Assembly: GCF_024055795.1 (NCBI RefSeq)
Contig: NZ_JAMXMY010000010.1
Coordinates: 62,001 to 126,000 of the forward strand
Source of the DNA: Actinoallomurus purpureus
GTDB lineage: Bacteria > Actinomycetota > Actinomycetes > Streptosporangiales > Streptosporangiaceae
Length of the DNA stretch: 64,000 nt
Direction of reading: 5' to 3'
Made by a program: the position numbers and the translations under genes
Shown: positions 9,157 through 15,938 of the stretch, piece by piece
Layout: each line of letters starts with the position of its first letter
How positions within the stretch are numbered: the first letter of the stretch is position 1
Notes under the pieces: generated by a model
Seen by the model: the letters and a program-made list of their open reading frames with translations, nothing else
Databases searched by the model: none
What the model was told of the DNA's origin: nothing

Positions 9157-9373
9157 GGTCCCTCCCTTCTCCTCGTCGACGCGCTCACCGGGAGCGCTGT
9201 CTTCAGTGGGCGTTCTCCTGGAGGCCGTTTCCGGCGGCCCGGCCGCCGGACCGTCGGGTGGACGTTCCCCAGGCGGCGCTCGGCGGCCATGGGGAACGTC
9301 TCCGGACGCTCTTCGAGACCTCCCGATCGAAGGGTGTCCGGCGGCCGTGGCACGGCCGGTTCACGGGGAGGTG

Positions 9374-9391
9374 GCGGGCCGAGGCCCGCCG
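9374..9391 (-). terminator. Small hairpin between ybaB and recR
   Basis: GGCGGGC-CGAG-GCCCGCC directly after the ybaB stop. It has no T tract and may be an attenuator or mRNA end; the rest of 9157-9373 shows nothing. Confidence 0.35.
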
Positions 9392-9398
9392 CCCCGGG

Positions 9399-9758
9399 TC
9401 ACAGACCGGGCAGACCCAATCCGCCGCCCAGGCCGCCGCCCAATCCCTCAGTCAATGGTCCCATCTTCTCCTGCGCGAGCTTCTGGGCCTCTTCTCCCGC
9501 GTTGTGAATCGCCGCGAGCACCAGGTCGGCGATGGTCTCCGCGGTGTCCGCCGGGTCCTCGGGGTCGATCGCGGCAGGATCAATGACGATCTTGACGACC
9601 TCGCTCTGCCCGTTGACCGTCGCGGTGACCAACCCGCCGCCGGCGGTGCCCTGGATCTCCGTCTCGGCGAGTTCGCGTTGCAGGCCCATGAACTGCTCCT
9701 GCATGCGCTGCGCCTGCTGCAGCATCTGCTGAATATTCGGCTGGCCACCGGGTTCCAC
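9399..9758 (-). CDS. ybaB: YbaB/EbfC family nucleoid-associated protein
   Basis: A 119-residue small DNA-binding protein. The N-terminal half is a Gln/Met-rich helix ([15 protein letters not shown]), the core has the [18 protein letters not shown] strand pattern of the YbaB fold, and the end is a Gly/Leu-rich tail. The family forms dimers that bind and bridge DNA. The GTG start follows GAGGAGAA. It lies between dnaX and recR, and transcription from dnaX is likely because the 215-nt gap (9759-9973) shows no clear terminator. Confidence 0.95.
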   Translation of the reverse strand: MEPGGQPNIQQMLQQAQRMQEQFMGLQRELAETEIQGTAGGGLVTATVNGQSEVVKIVIDPAAIDPEDPADTAETIADLVLAAIHNAGEEAQKLAQEKMGPLTEGLGGGLGGGLGLPGL

Positions 9759-9973
9759 GGTGTTCTCCTCATTCGATCGTCCGTTGAGACGAGACTACGG
9801 GGTCCGACCGGGATCCGGTATGCGGCTCCGGGCAACCGGTACGGCGGTGCCGAAACGCCTCCGACCGGGCGGCGAGGCCCGTACGGAAGGCACGGTGAAG
9901 CCGCCGGTCGACCGAGGCAGGACGCCCCTTCACGGCGGCGTGACCACACCGTTGCCGAGCCTTTTACCGAGCG

Positions 9974-12115
9974 TCAGGTGTTGTCGAACTCCTGGATGAC
10001 CTTCCCGCCGAGCACCTGCTCGATCAGTGCCATCCCAGTGAGCACGGACTCGCTCCCCGCGTCCGCGTCACCGTCCCGATCGACCTCATCCTCCTCGTCC
10101 ACCGGCTCGGGCGGTGGCGGGACCGGGCTCGGCGACGGGACCGGCACGGACTCGGGCGGCGGCGTCGTACGGGTCTCACGGGACGGAGCCGCCGAAGCGC
10201 CCCAGCCGCCCGGATCCGGTGGCGGCGGCACCGGCCGCGAGCCCTGTCCCGAGCCGCCCGCGAGGACCGCGTCGATGCGCCAGTCGACGCCGAGGATCTC
10301 CTTCAGCGTGTCGCGGAGGACGGCGTCCTTGCCTCCGGTCGTGAAGCCGCGCCGCTTCCCCTCGTTGGCGAACGCGAGAGTGAGGACCTCCCCCTGCAGC
10401 GACGCGATCTCCACGCCCTCCATCAGGACGATCCAGGCGACCTTGCTGCGCTGCTTGACCGCCTCCAGGATGTCGACCCACATCCCCCGGATCGCGGCGA
10501 CGTCCACCCCCCTTGCCGGTGCGGCGGCACCGGTCGGGGCTTCGGGCGCGGGCGACGACGGGGACGGCGTGGACGTCGGCCGCCCCGCGGCGGACGACTG
10601 CCCGGAGGCGGGCGTCGAGCCGCCCCCCGCCGACTGCCCGGCCTCAGAGGGCCGGGCGGTCACGGGCCAGCCCGCGCTCCCGCTTCGGGCCCCGCCAGGC
10701 GAGCCGTCCTCGGAATTCCGCTGGGCGGGCGGGGACTGCCGCCTCTCGACGGCAGGGGGCTGCGACGGCCTCGTCTGCCGTGAGAGTGGCGATTCGTGCT
10801 CTTGTGGGACGGGCGCAGGGGGCTGCGGCCGCGCGGCCTCGGGCGGAGCCGGGGGCAGGCCCTGCGCAGCGGCCGGCTGGGGACGGCTCGGGGCGGCGGA
10901 CGGCTGCGACGGGGACTCCGTCGGTACGGGCGCGGCGGCAGCGGCCTGGCCCCCGATGGCGACGCGGCGCTCCAGCCGCTCGAGACGGGTCAGCAGCGAC
11001 GCCTCGTCGTCGTACGCGCCGGGCAGCAGGATCCGGGCGCCGATCAGCTCGAGCAGCAGCCGCGGCGACGTCGCCCCGCGCATCTCCGTGAGGCCGGTGT
11101 GGAGCAGGTCGGCGGCGCGCGTCAGCTCCGCGGGACCGAGCCGCGCCGCCTGCGCCTGCATCCGCTCCAGCTCGTCCGGGGGCACGTTCAGGAGGCCCGT
11201 CGCACCGGAGTCCGGGACGTTCGACAGGATGACGAGGTCACGGAAGCGCTCGAGCAGGTCGGCGGCGAACCGCCGGGGGTCCTGCCCGCCCTCCATCACG
11301 CGGTCGATGGCGGCGAACACCGCCGCGCCGTCGCGGGACGCCACCGCGTCCACGACCTCGTCCAGGAGCGACGAGTCGGTGTAGCCGAGCAGCGAGACCG
11401 CGCGGGCGTACGTGATGCCCTCTTCGCCCGAGCCCGCGAGCAGCTGGTCGAGGATCGACTCGGAGTCACGGGCGGACCCGGCCCCGGCGCGTACGACCAG
11501 CGGGATGGCGGCGGGCTCGTACGGCACGCCCTCCTTCTGGAGGATGTCCTCGAGCAGCTCGCGGAGGGTGCCCGGCGGGATCAGCCGGAACGGATAGTGG
11601 TGCGTACGCGACCGGATCGTCCCGATGACCTTCTCGGGCTCGGTCGTCGCGAAGATGAACTTCAGGTGCGGCGGCGGCTCCTCGACGAGCTTCAGCAGCG
11701 CGTTGAACCCCTCACGGGTCACCATGTGCGCTTCGTCGATGATGTAAATCTTGTAGCGCGCCGCCACCGGCGCGAAGAAGGCGCGCTCCCGCAGGTCACG
11801 CGCGTCGTCGACGCCACCGTGCGAGGCGGCGTCGATCTCGATGACGTCGATGTGGCCGACGCCCGACGGCCCGAGGGCGACACAGGACTCGCACTCGCCG
11901 CACGGCTCCGGAGTCGGACCCTTCTCACAGTTGAGCGAGCGGGCGAGGATGCGCGCACTGGAGGTCTTACCGCAGCCCCGCGGGCCACTGAACAGGTACG
12001 CATGGTGGATGCGCCCGTTACGCAACGCCTGCTGAAGCGGCTCGGCGACGTGCTCCTGCCCCTTGAGCTCGGCGAACGTCGCTGGCCGGTACTTGCGGTA
12101 CAGAGCCAGACTCAT
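9974..12115 (-). CDS. dnaX: DNA polymerase III subunit gamma/tau
   Basis: A 713-residue clamp-loader subunit. The AAA+ module at the N terminus has the P-loop GPRGCGKTS (44-52), a four-cysteine zinc site (CEKGPTPEPCGECESC), DEAH and a sensor region. Around residues 395-560 is a long Pro/Ala/Ser linker, then a tau-like C-terminal domain. I used the ATG at 12115 (MSLALYRKYRP), the invariant family start, with GAGGAC upstream; the frame is open for 14 more codons that have no family support. The SRP RNA gene ends 26 nt upstream on the same strand. Confidence 0.97.
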   Translation of the reverse strand: MSLALYRKYRPATFAELKGQEHVAEPLQQALRNGRIHHAYLFSGPRGCGKTSSARILARSLNCEKGPTPEPCGECESCVALGPSGVGHIDVIEIDAASHGGVDDARDLRERAFFAPVAARYKIYIIDEAHMVTREGFNALLKLVEEPPPHLKFIFATTEPEKVIGTIRSRTHHYPFRLIPPGTLRELLEDILQKEGVPYEPAAIPLVVRAGAGSARDSESILDQLLAGSGEEGITYARAVSLLGYTDSSLLDEVVDAVASRDGAAVFAAIDRVMEGGQDPRRFAADLLERFRDLVILSNVPDSGATGLLNVPPDELERMQAQAARLGPAELTRAADLLHTGLTEMRGATSPRLLLELIGARILLPGAYDDEASLLTRLERLERRVAIGGQAAAAAPVPTESPSQPSAAPSRPQPAAAQGLPPAPPEAARPQPPAPVPQEHESPLSRQTRPSQPPAVERRQSPPAQRNSEDGSPGGARSGSAGWPVTARPSEAGQSAGGGSTPASGQSSAAGRPTSTPSPSSPAPEAPTGAAAPARGVDVAAIRGMWVDILEAVKQRSKVAWIVLMEGVEIASLQGEVLTLAFANEGKRRGFTTGGKDAVLRDTLKEILGVDWRIDAVLAGGSGQGSRPVPPPPDPGGWGASAAPSRETRTTPPPESVPVPSPSPVPPPPEPVDEEDEVDRDGDADAGSESVLTGMALIEQVLGGKVIQEFDNT

Positions 12116-12140
12116 CAGGGTCCGTCCTCGTCGAAAAGCA

Positions 12141-12237
12141 GAGGACCCCCCGCACACCCGTCAGAGCCTGCTTATCCTTGCTGCCTTCCGGCCCTGGGGA
12201 GGTTCACAGGATGGACGCCGTGCGAGGGGTCTGCCCC
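12141..12237 (-). ncRNA. ffs: Signal recognition particle RNA (bacterial small type)
   Basis: Read on the minus strand the segment contains the universal SRP core GGCCGGAAGGCAGCAAGG next to GTGAACC..., closed by a long stem (GACCCCTCGCAC with GTGTGCGGGGGGTC). The size, about 97 nt, is that of the 4.5S-like RNA of high-GC Gram-positives. It lies directly upstream of dnaX, a common actinobacterial position. The exact ends are estimated from the outer stem. Confidence 0.9.
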
Positions 12238-12271
12238 GAGTCTATGGCATCCGTCGTACGGGTTCGGCCCG

Positions 12272-12277
12272 TACGCT
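12272..12277 (+). promoter_or_regulatory. -10 box (TACGCT) for the leaderless DUF952 gene
   Basis: TACGCT ends 7 nt before the ATG at 12285, the spacing expected when transcription begins at the start codon. No Shine-Dalgarno is present. Confidence 0.5.
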
Positions 12278-12284
12278 CTCCTTC

Positions 12285-12626
12285 ATGTCAGGCGATCTCG
12301 ACGACCCGCGTTCACTGATCTTCCACATCGCAGAACGGGCGGCATGGGAGGCGGCCCGGGACACCGGCCGCCCGTACGAGGTGTCGACCCGCGGCCGCAC
12401 CCTCGCGGAGGAGGGCTTCATCCACGCCTCCCGCGACGAGGAGCAGGTACGCAACGTCCGGCGCGCCTTCTACGCCGGCCTCGACGACCTGGTCCTCCTC
12501 GTCATCGACCCGGAGGACCTGGACGTCCGGCACGAACCCGTCGGCGACGACGTCTTCCCCCACATCTACGGCCCGATCCCGCCGAGCGCGGTCATCGATG
12601 TTCGCGCACTACCGGAGAACCGGTAG
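12285..12626 (+). CDS. DUF952 family protein
   Basis: A 113-residue cytoplasmic protein. It shows the DUF952 pattern IFHIAERAAWEAA..EGFIHASRDEEQ..LVLLVIDPEDL..FPHIYGPIP. The biochemical function of the family is not established; related folds resemble glutathione-S-transferase-like or ADP-ribosyltransferase-like proteins, and I do not assign one. The ATG at 12285 has a TACGCT box 7 nt upstream, so the mRNA is probably leaderless. tRNA-Ser(GGA) begins 10 nt after the stop and may be read from the same promoter. Confidence 0.88.
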   Translation: MSGDLDDPRSLIFHIAERAAWEAARDTGRPYEVSTRGRTLAEEGFIHASRDEEQVRNVRRAFYAGLDDLVLLVIDPEDLDVRHEPVGDDVFPHIYGPIPPSAVIDVRALPENR

Positions 12627-12636
12627 GATCTGCGAC

Positions 12637-12724
12637 GGAGGATTCGCCTAGTGGCCTAGGGCGCACGCTTGGAAAGCGTGTTGGTGGCAACGCCTCGCGA
12701 GTTCGAATCTCGCATCCTCCGCCA
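12637..12724 (+). tRNA. tRNA-Ser (anticodon GGA)
   Basis: The 88-nt gene starts GGAGGAT and ends ATCCTCC-G-CCA, giving a 7-bp acceptor stem and an encoded CCA. The anticodon arm is CACGC-TTGGAAA-GCGTG with GGA at 12671-12673. A long variable arm and the TTCGAAT T-loop are present. It reads UCC/UCU codons. It marks the left edge of the accessory interval. Confidence 0.97.
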
Positions 12725-12739
12725 CCCTGATCAGGCAAG

Positions 12740-12776
12740 ACGTCGGGCCCGCACCCCAGGGGTGCCGGCCCGACGT
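12740..12776 (+). terminator. Hairpin terminator after tRNA-Ser(GGA)
   Basis: ACGTCGGGCCCGCACCCC pairs with GGGTGCCGGCCCGACGT around a 2-nt loop, 15 nt after the tRNA. It is very stable and there is no T tract. Confidence 0.75.
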
Positions 12777-12782
12777 GCTTCC

Positions 12783-12884
12783 TCGCATGTCGACCAAGGT
12801 CAGGCGGACCCACGGGTTGTCATAGATCGTGCGCTCGCCGAAGACCGTCGTCCTCAACTCTTCCGGACGCTCAGGAGTGCTCAC
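12783..12884 (-). pseudogene. 5' fragment of a NUDIX hydrolase gene
   Basis: The first 34 codons, MSTPERPEELRTTVFGERT..YDNPWVRLTLVD, match the usual start of actinobacterial NUDIX proteins that follow tRNA or regulatory genes. After LTLVDMR the similarity stops and the frame runs into the tRNA terminator. The catalytic NUDIX box (GX5EX7REUXEEXGU) is absent, so the gene is a remnant cut off at the tRNA-proximal end. The recognition is by N-terminal pattern only. Confidence 0.55.
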
Positions 12885-12956
12885 CCACAGGGCGGTACCG
12901 GCCCCGGCCTACGTCTTGCTCGCTACATGGCGCGAAACATCGCAGGATCAGCGGAA

Positions 12957-12985
12957 CCGGGCATGCAACTCCTCGCCATGCCCGG
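12957..12985. repeat. Perfect 9-bp inverted repeat upstream of the 51-residue peptide gene
   Basis: CCGGGCATG and CATGCCCGG flank 11 nt. A second small hairpin (CCGCG..CGCGG, 13021-13039) lies between it and the gene. It may be a terminator for upstream transcripts or an operator. Confidence 0.5.
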
Positions 12986-13065
12986 ACGGTGTCGATTAGC
13001 CCCTCCAACAGGAGACGGCCCCGCGTTGGAAAGCGCGGACGATCAAGACACCAAGGAGACACGCC

Positions 13066-13221
13066 ATGCCGAACAACCAGGACAGCGCCGGCTCGAACGA
13101 GCAGCAGCCCGCGCCGACCCAGCAGGAGATCGCCGCCGCACTGGTGGCCGAGGTGCAGAAGGGCGCCGGTAACGACTTCGTCGTCACGTCGATCAGGCTG
13201 GACGGCGAGGACGTGTCGTAA
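13066..13221 (+). CDS. Small acidic protein, 51 residues, unknown
   Basis: The peptide runs from MPNNQDSAGSNEQQPAP to SIRLDGEDVS. It has no Cys, no signal peptide and no membrane segment; the first 20 residues are Gln/Asn/Pro-rich, residues 20-33 (EIAAALVAEVQK) look helical and the end is DFVVTSIRLDGEDVS. I accept it as a gene because AAGGAG (13053-13058) precedes the ATG at the right distance and a strong terminator follows. Its layout, a helical leader-like part plus a short variable-looking end, recalls RiPP precursors, but no core motif or modifying enzyme is adjacent. I do not recognise it. Confidence 0.6.
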   Translation: MPNNQDSAGSNEQQPAPTQQEIAAALVAEVQKGAGNDFVVTSIRLDGEDVS

Positions 13222-13278
13222 CCGCGGCGCCGGTAGGTCGCGCCTTCCCCTGATCTGACCAGGGACGGGTGAACACAG

Positions 13279-13335
13279 GTGTCCCGGTGGGGCGACGGCT
13301 TCAACGCCGCCGCTCCCGCCGGGACACTTCTTTTT
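13279..13335 (+). terminator. Rho-independent terminator after the 51-residue peptide gene
   Basis: GTGTCCCGG..GCGACGGC pairs with GCCGCCGC..CCGGGACAC, followed by TTCTTTTT. This is the clearest intrinsic terminator in the window and supports transcription of the small gene. Confidence 0.85.
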
Positions 13336-13410
13336 CACCGCACCGGTCAGTCTCAGTTCTAGTCTCGTTCGGAGGGCTTCGGCACCGACTGACGCACCGC
13401 CCCACCCCTG

Positions 13411-13930
13411 ATGGCAGTCTGCCTAAAACCACAGTGGCGTGCTGAGCTCGACCTCTGCGATCCGTGGCACAACGGCCGGGGTCGCCGCCCAGACGACGGG
13501 CGAGTCGTGTGCGCTGATGAGTTCGGTCCGTTGAACCTGCACCCACGCCCCGGCCACGCCTGGCGGTCGAGTGGTCATCCGGCGCGGCTGCGCGCCACCT
13601 ACAACCGCCGAGGCGGGGTCCGGCACATGCTCGCCGCCCTCGACCTGGCCAGCGGGAAGATGATCTACCGCATTCGGGCGCGCAAACGCTCCGGTGAATT
13701 CTTGTCCTTCCTGAAGATCCTGCGCGCCCGCCGGCCCGGCGAGAAGCTGTATCTGATCTGCGACAACTTCTCGCCCCACAAGCACTCCGACGTGACTTGT
13801 CGGGCGGCCGACAACGACATCGAGCTGGTGTTCTTGCCGACGTATGCCTCGTGGTTGAACTGGATCGAAGCCGAGTTCGCCGCCCTACGTTACTTCGCCC
13901 TGAGCGAAGGAGACTTCGAGCAGGGCAATT
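13411..13930 (+). pseudogene. IS630 family transposase remnant
   Basis: The translated segment contains the DDE catalytic core of IS630-type transposases: Asp36 in VVCADEFG, Asp118 in LICDNFSPH and Glu153 in WLNWIEAEF, with 34 residues between the second Asp and the Glu (the DD34E spacing of the family). The N-terminal helix-turn-helix half is missing and the C terminus ends within FALSEGDFEQGN, where sequence belonging to the next gene begins. Terminal inverted repeats are not seen. It is therefore a dead fragment, but a good marker of past mobile-element activity. Confidence 0.85.
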
Positions 13931-13941
13931 GCGTGCTGATG

Positions 13942-14517
13942 CTACCTCGCGGTATGCGTGTAGCAGTAGCCGACCACGTGGTACGTCTTCCCCTTGCCGA
14001 AATACTGGCCGGTAATCTTAATGTACGCCTTGAACGACTTCACCTTATAGAGCGGGTGGGCCATCAGTTTGCCGTACTTGCCGCGCGGGACGACGTACGA
14101 GCCAGCCGCGGCCATGGCGTATGACCTGGTCACGTCGTACCCGACGGCGGCCGAAAGACCATCGACCTCGACGCCTATCGTCGAGGAGTAGGTGTTACTG
14201 ACAGTCCTGGTCTGAGTCAGGGTAAGGGTCATGGGGCCGGGTCCCTGCGCCGTGATCACCGTCTTCTTGCCGCACTTCTTGCCGACGTACTTGATGTGCT
14301 TGTAGACGAGCGGATGAAACGGTCGACGGGCGGCCGCCGGGGAGGCGGAATTCGGTGGGCTAACTCTGTCACTGGTGACCGCGGTAGCTGTCGTTCCGGG
14401 CACGCGCACCGGTTGCGCAACGGCAGCCGAACCGGTTGCGACAGTTCCCGCGAGAACAGCTCCGGCGACCAATGATGTCCGCACGCCGCGGACCGCTGCC
14501 GACTTACTTGTCTTCAC
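13942..14517 (-). CDS. Secreted protein, unknown
   Basis: A 191-residue exported protein. Residues 1-34 form a signal peptide (MKTSKSAAVRG..GSAAVAQ), followed by a Ser/Pro/Thr-rich linker. The mature domain, about 70-191, has two cysteines (KKCGKK and GYCYTH), beta-rich segments such as GPMTLTLTQTRTVSNTYS and the GKYGKLMAHPLYK strand, and is basic. I have seen similar small secreted domains in Streptomyces-type genomes but no function is established. Its 3' end abuts the IS630 fragment, so the insertion broke the neighbouring sequence but not this frame. Confidence 0.75.
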   Translation of the reverse strand: MKTSKSAAVRGVRTSLVAGAVLAGTVATGSAAVAQPVRVPGTTATAVTSDRVSPPNSASPAAARRPFHPLVYKHIKYVGKKCGKKTVITAQGPGPMTLTLTQTRTVSNTYSSTIGVEVDGLSAAVGYDVTRSYAMAAAGSYVVPRGKYGKLMAHPLYKVKSFKAYIKITGQYFGKGKTYHVVGYCYTHTAR

Positions 14518-14611
14518 AGCTTATTTCCCTTCCGGCCTATGGAGTATGTGGCGTTGCCGTGTGTCCCACCCCCAAGAGGACAACTGGCCAACGACAGCCT
14601 CCGTACGGTTG

Positions 14612-14628
14612 CGTATGGAGACAATACG
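14612..14628. promoter_or_regulatory. Palindrome CGTAT-N7-ATACG, candidate TetR operator
   Basis: The site lies 130 bp before a TetR helix-turn-helix fragment, and a further CCGTATGG half site follows at 14632. It fits an orphan operator left from a degraded regulator, or one controlling the secreted protein on the minus strand. Confidence 0.35.
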
Positions 14629-14757
14629 GCACCGTATGGTCGCATGCAAGTCAGATTTCGATCCCATGCGGATGCGCCTCGTCGGCGACGGGCACACCGC
14701 CGGCCGGGCGTTCGCACGTGGTCCACGGCAGACCCAAAGAGGCACAACCCCAGCGGG

Positions 14758-14865
14758 CGACGGCTGACCGCGCAGGACTGGGTCGACGTGGCCCTCGCAG
14801 CCATCGGCGAGGGCGGCCTGGCCACGGTGGCGGTCGAGCCTCTCGCCAAGCGGCTGGGGGCCACA
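14758..14865 (+). pseudogene. TetR regulator 5' fragment
   Basis: Residues RRLTAQDWVDVALAAIG, then GLATVAVEPLAKRLGAT, match the first helices of a TetR/AcrR DNA-binding domain, in which KGSFYWHF or similar would follow. Here the similarity ends abruptly at LGAT and the frame stops 13 codons later. No intact start is visible upstream. The rest of 14518-14931 (414 bp) contains only this fragment and the palindrome above. Confidence 0.6.
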
Positions 14866-14931
14866 ATGCGATGGCGGAGGCGGCCACGACATGCCCGGAG
14901 CTGATACTCGCCGGACACAGGTGGGTTGGGG

Positions 14932-15429
14932 TCAGGTGTGCCGGGGCAAGGCAAGCCAGTCCTGCCAGGAGATGTCACGGCCCAGGTAGCGGGGCCGCCG
15001 GAACGGCCAGTCGGCGGCGATCCACTGCGGCACCAGCGCGTCCAGCGCGTGCTCCACCTCGCTGCCGAGCAGTTCGTCCACCACCCACCAGGAGATCTCG
15101 CCGTCGGCGCCGACCCGCTCGGGCGGGTCGATGTAGACGCAGCCGAGGATGGCGGTCTCCGTCGCGTCGAACAGTGCGTAGTTGAAGGACTGGTGGGCAG
15201 CGATCTCCTTCTCGTGCCGGAGGAGGTCCACACGGTCCTCCTCGTAGGTCATCGTCTCCTTGGGCCAGCCCCAGGCCGGACCGAAGATGCCCCACAGCCG
15301 CTCACGGGAGCCCATCACGGCCGGGTAGTCGAGCTCGGTATCGGCCTCCTTGATCGGCCGCAGGTGATGTGCGCCGCCGGGCAGCGGGACGTGGACGGGG
15401 TGGGCGAAATCGTCGGGCAGCCAGCTCAT
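14932..15429 (-). CDS. GNAT family N-acetyltransferase
   Basis: A 165-residue acetyl-CoA-dependent transferase. The N-terminal HHLRPIKEADTELDYPAVM and the central strand-turn ALFDATETAILGCVYIDPPE..GEISWWVVDE fit the GNAT fold, although the classical Q/RxxGxG/A loop is weak, so the acceptor cannot be predicted. The ATG at 15429 has TAGCCT exactly 7 nt upstream, giving it its own leaderless promoter. It lies 53 nt after the last gene of the peptide cluster, and because of that promoter I do not count it as a sure member. Confidence 0.75.
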   Translation of the reverse strand: MSWLPDDFAHPVHVPLPGGAHHLRPIKEADTELDYPAVMGSRERLWGIFGPAWGWPKETMTYEEDRVDLLRHEKEIAAHQSFNYALFDATETAILGCVYIDPPERVGADGEISWWVVDELLGSEVEHALDALVPQWIAADWPFRRPRYLGRDISWQDWLALPRHT

Positions 15430-15436
15430 GGGGCCG

Positions 15437-15442
15437 AGGCTA
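15437..15442 (-). promoter_or_regulatory. -10 box (TAGCCT) for the leaderless GNAT gene
   Basis: TAGCCT on the minus strand, 7 nt from the ATG at 15429. It separates the GNAT gene transcriptionally from the upstream S26 peptidase gene. Confidence 0.5.
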
Positions 15443-15482
15443 CGTTAAACAGATCGCGGAGCACGGGTGATCCCACCTCCGG

Positions 15483-15938
15483 TCAGGCGCGCTCGCCCCC
15501 GGTGCGCAGCCGCAGCAGCACCACTCCGTACATCCGGTCCGCCGGGCACAGGCCCCACTGTTTGGAATCCTCCGAGCGGGGGTGGTCTCCGCGCAGCACC
15601 AGCATGCCCGGCGGTACGCGGCCGGGCCGGTTCCCCGCCACCCAGGGGGGTACCGGGTCCCCGGTCGCCGCGACGACCCGTTTGACGTACCACCCGGCGG
15701 CTCCGAAGGGGTCGACGGGGCCGTTCCACCCCGCGTGCCGGTCGGGCCGCTGGACGACCACGATCTGGCCGGGCCGGGCCCGGCGGCGGTGGCGCAGCAC
15801 CAGCAGCACATCACCGTGGTGCAGGGTCGGGGTCATGCTGCCGCCCCGCACGGTGACGGTGGACAGCAGCAGCCGGGCTGCCAGCGCGGCCCCGATCACC
15901 AGGGCCGCCGCGACGGCCCAGCCCAGGGCCTGGCTCAT
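15483..15938 (-). CDS. S26 family signal peptidase of the cysteine-rich peptide cluster
   Basis: A 151-residue type I signal-peptidase-like protein. Residues 7-26 are a transmembrane anchor. The catalytic serine is Ser34 in RGGSMTPTL and the general-base lysine is Lys86 in WYVKRVVA; the final box LVLRGDHPRSEDSKQWG is also conserved. It is shorter than LepB, in the range of specialised S26 enzymes. The ATG overlaps the ABC exporter stop by 4 nt (ATGA), so the two are coupled. The peptide of the cluster has an AXA site before its cysteine-rich part, which makes this enzyme the likely leader protease. The link is inferred. Confidence 0.88.
   Translation of the reverse strand: MSQALGWAVAAALVIGAALAARLLLSTVTVRGGSMTPTLHHGDVLLVLRHRRRARPGQIVVVQRPDRHAGWNGPVDPFGAAGWYVKRVVAATGDPVPPWVAGNRPGRVPPGMLVLRGDHPRSEDSKQWGLCPADRMYGVVLLRLRTGGERA

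Noticed and set aside
13066-13221. Lanthipeptide or lasso precursor
   Set aside because: No Cys, no lasso-like core and no modifying enzymes adjacent; kept as unknown small protein.
14932-15429. GNAT gene as a certain member of the peptide cluster
   Set aside because: It has its own leaderless-type promoter and a 53-nt gap; membership is possible but not shown.
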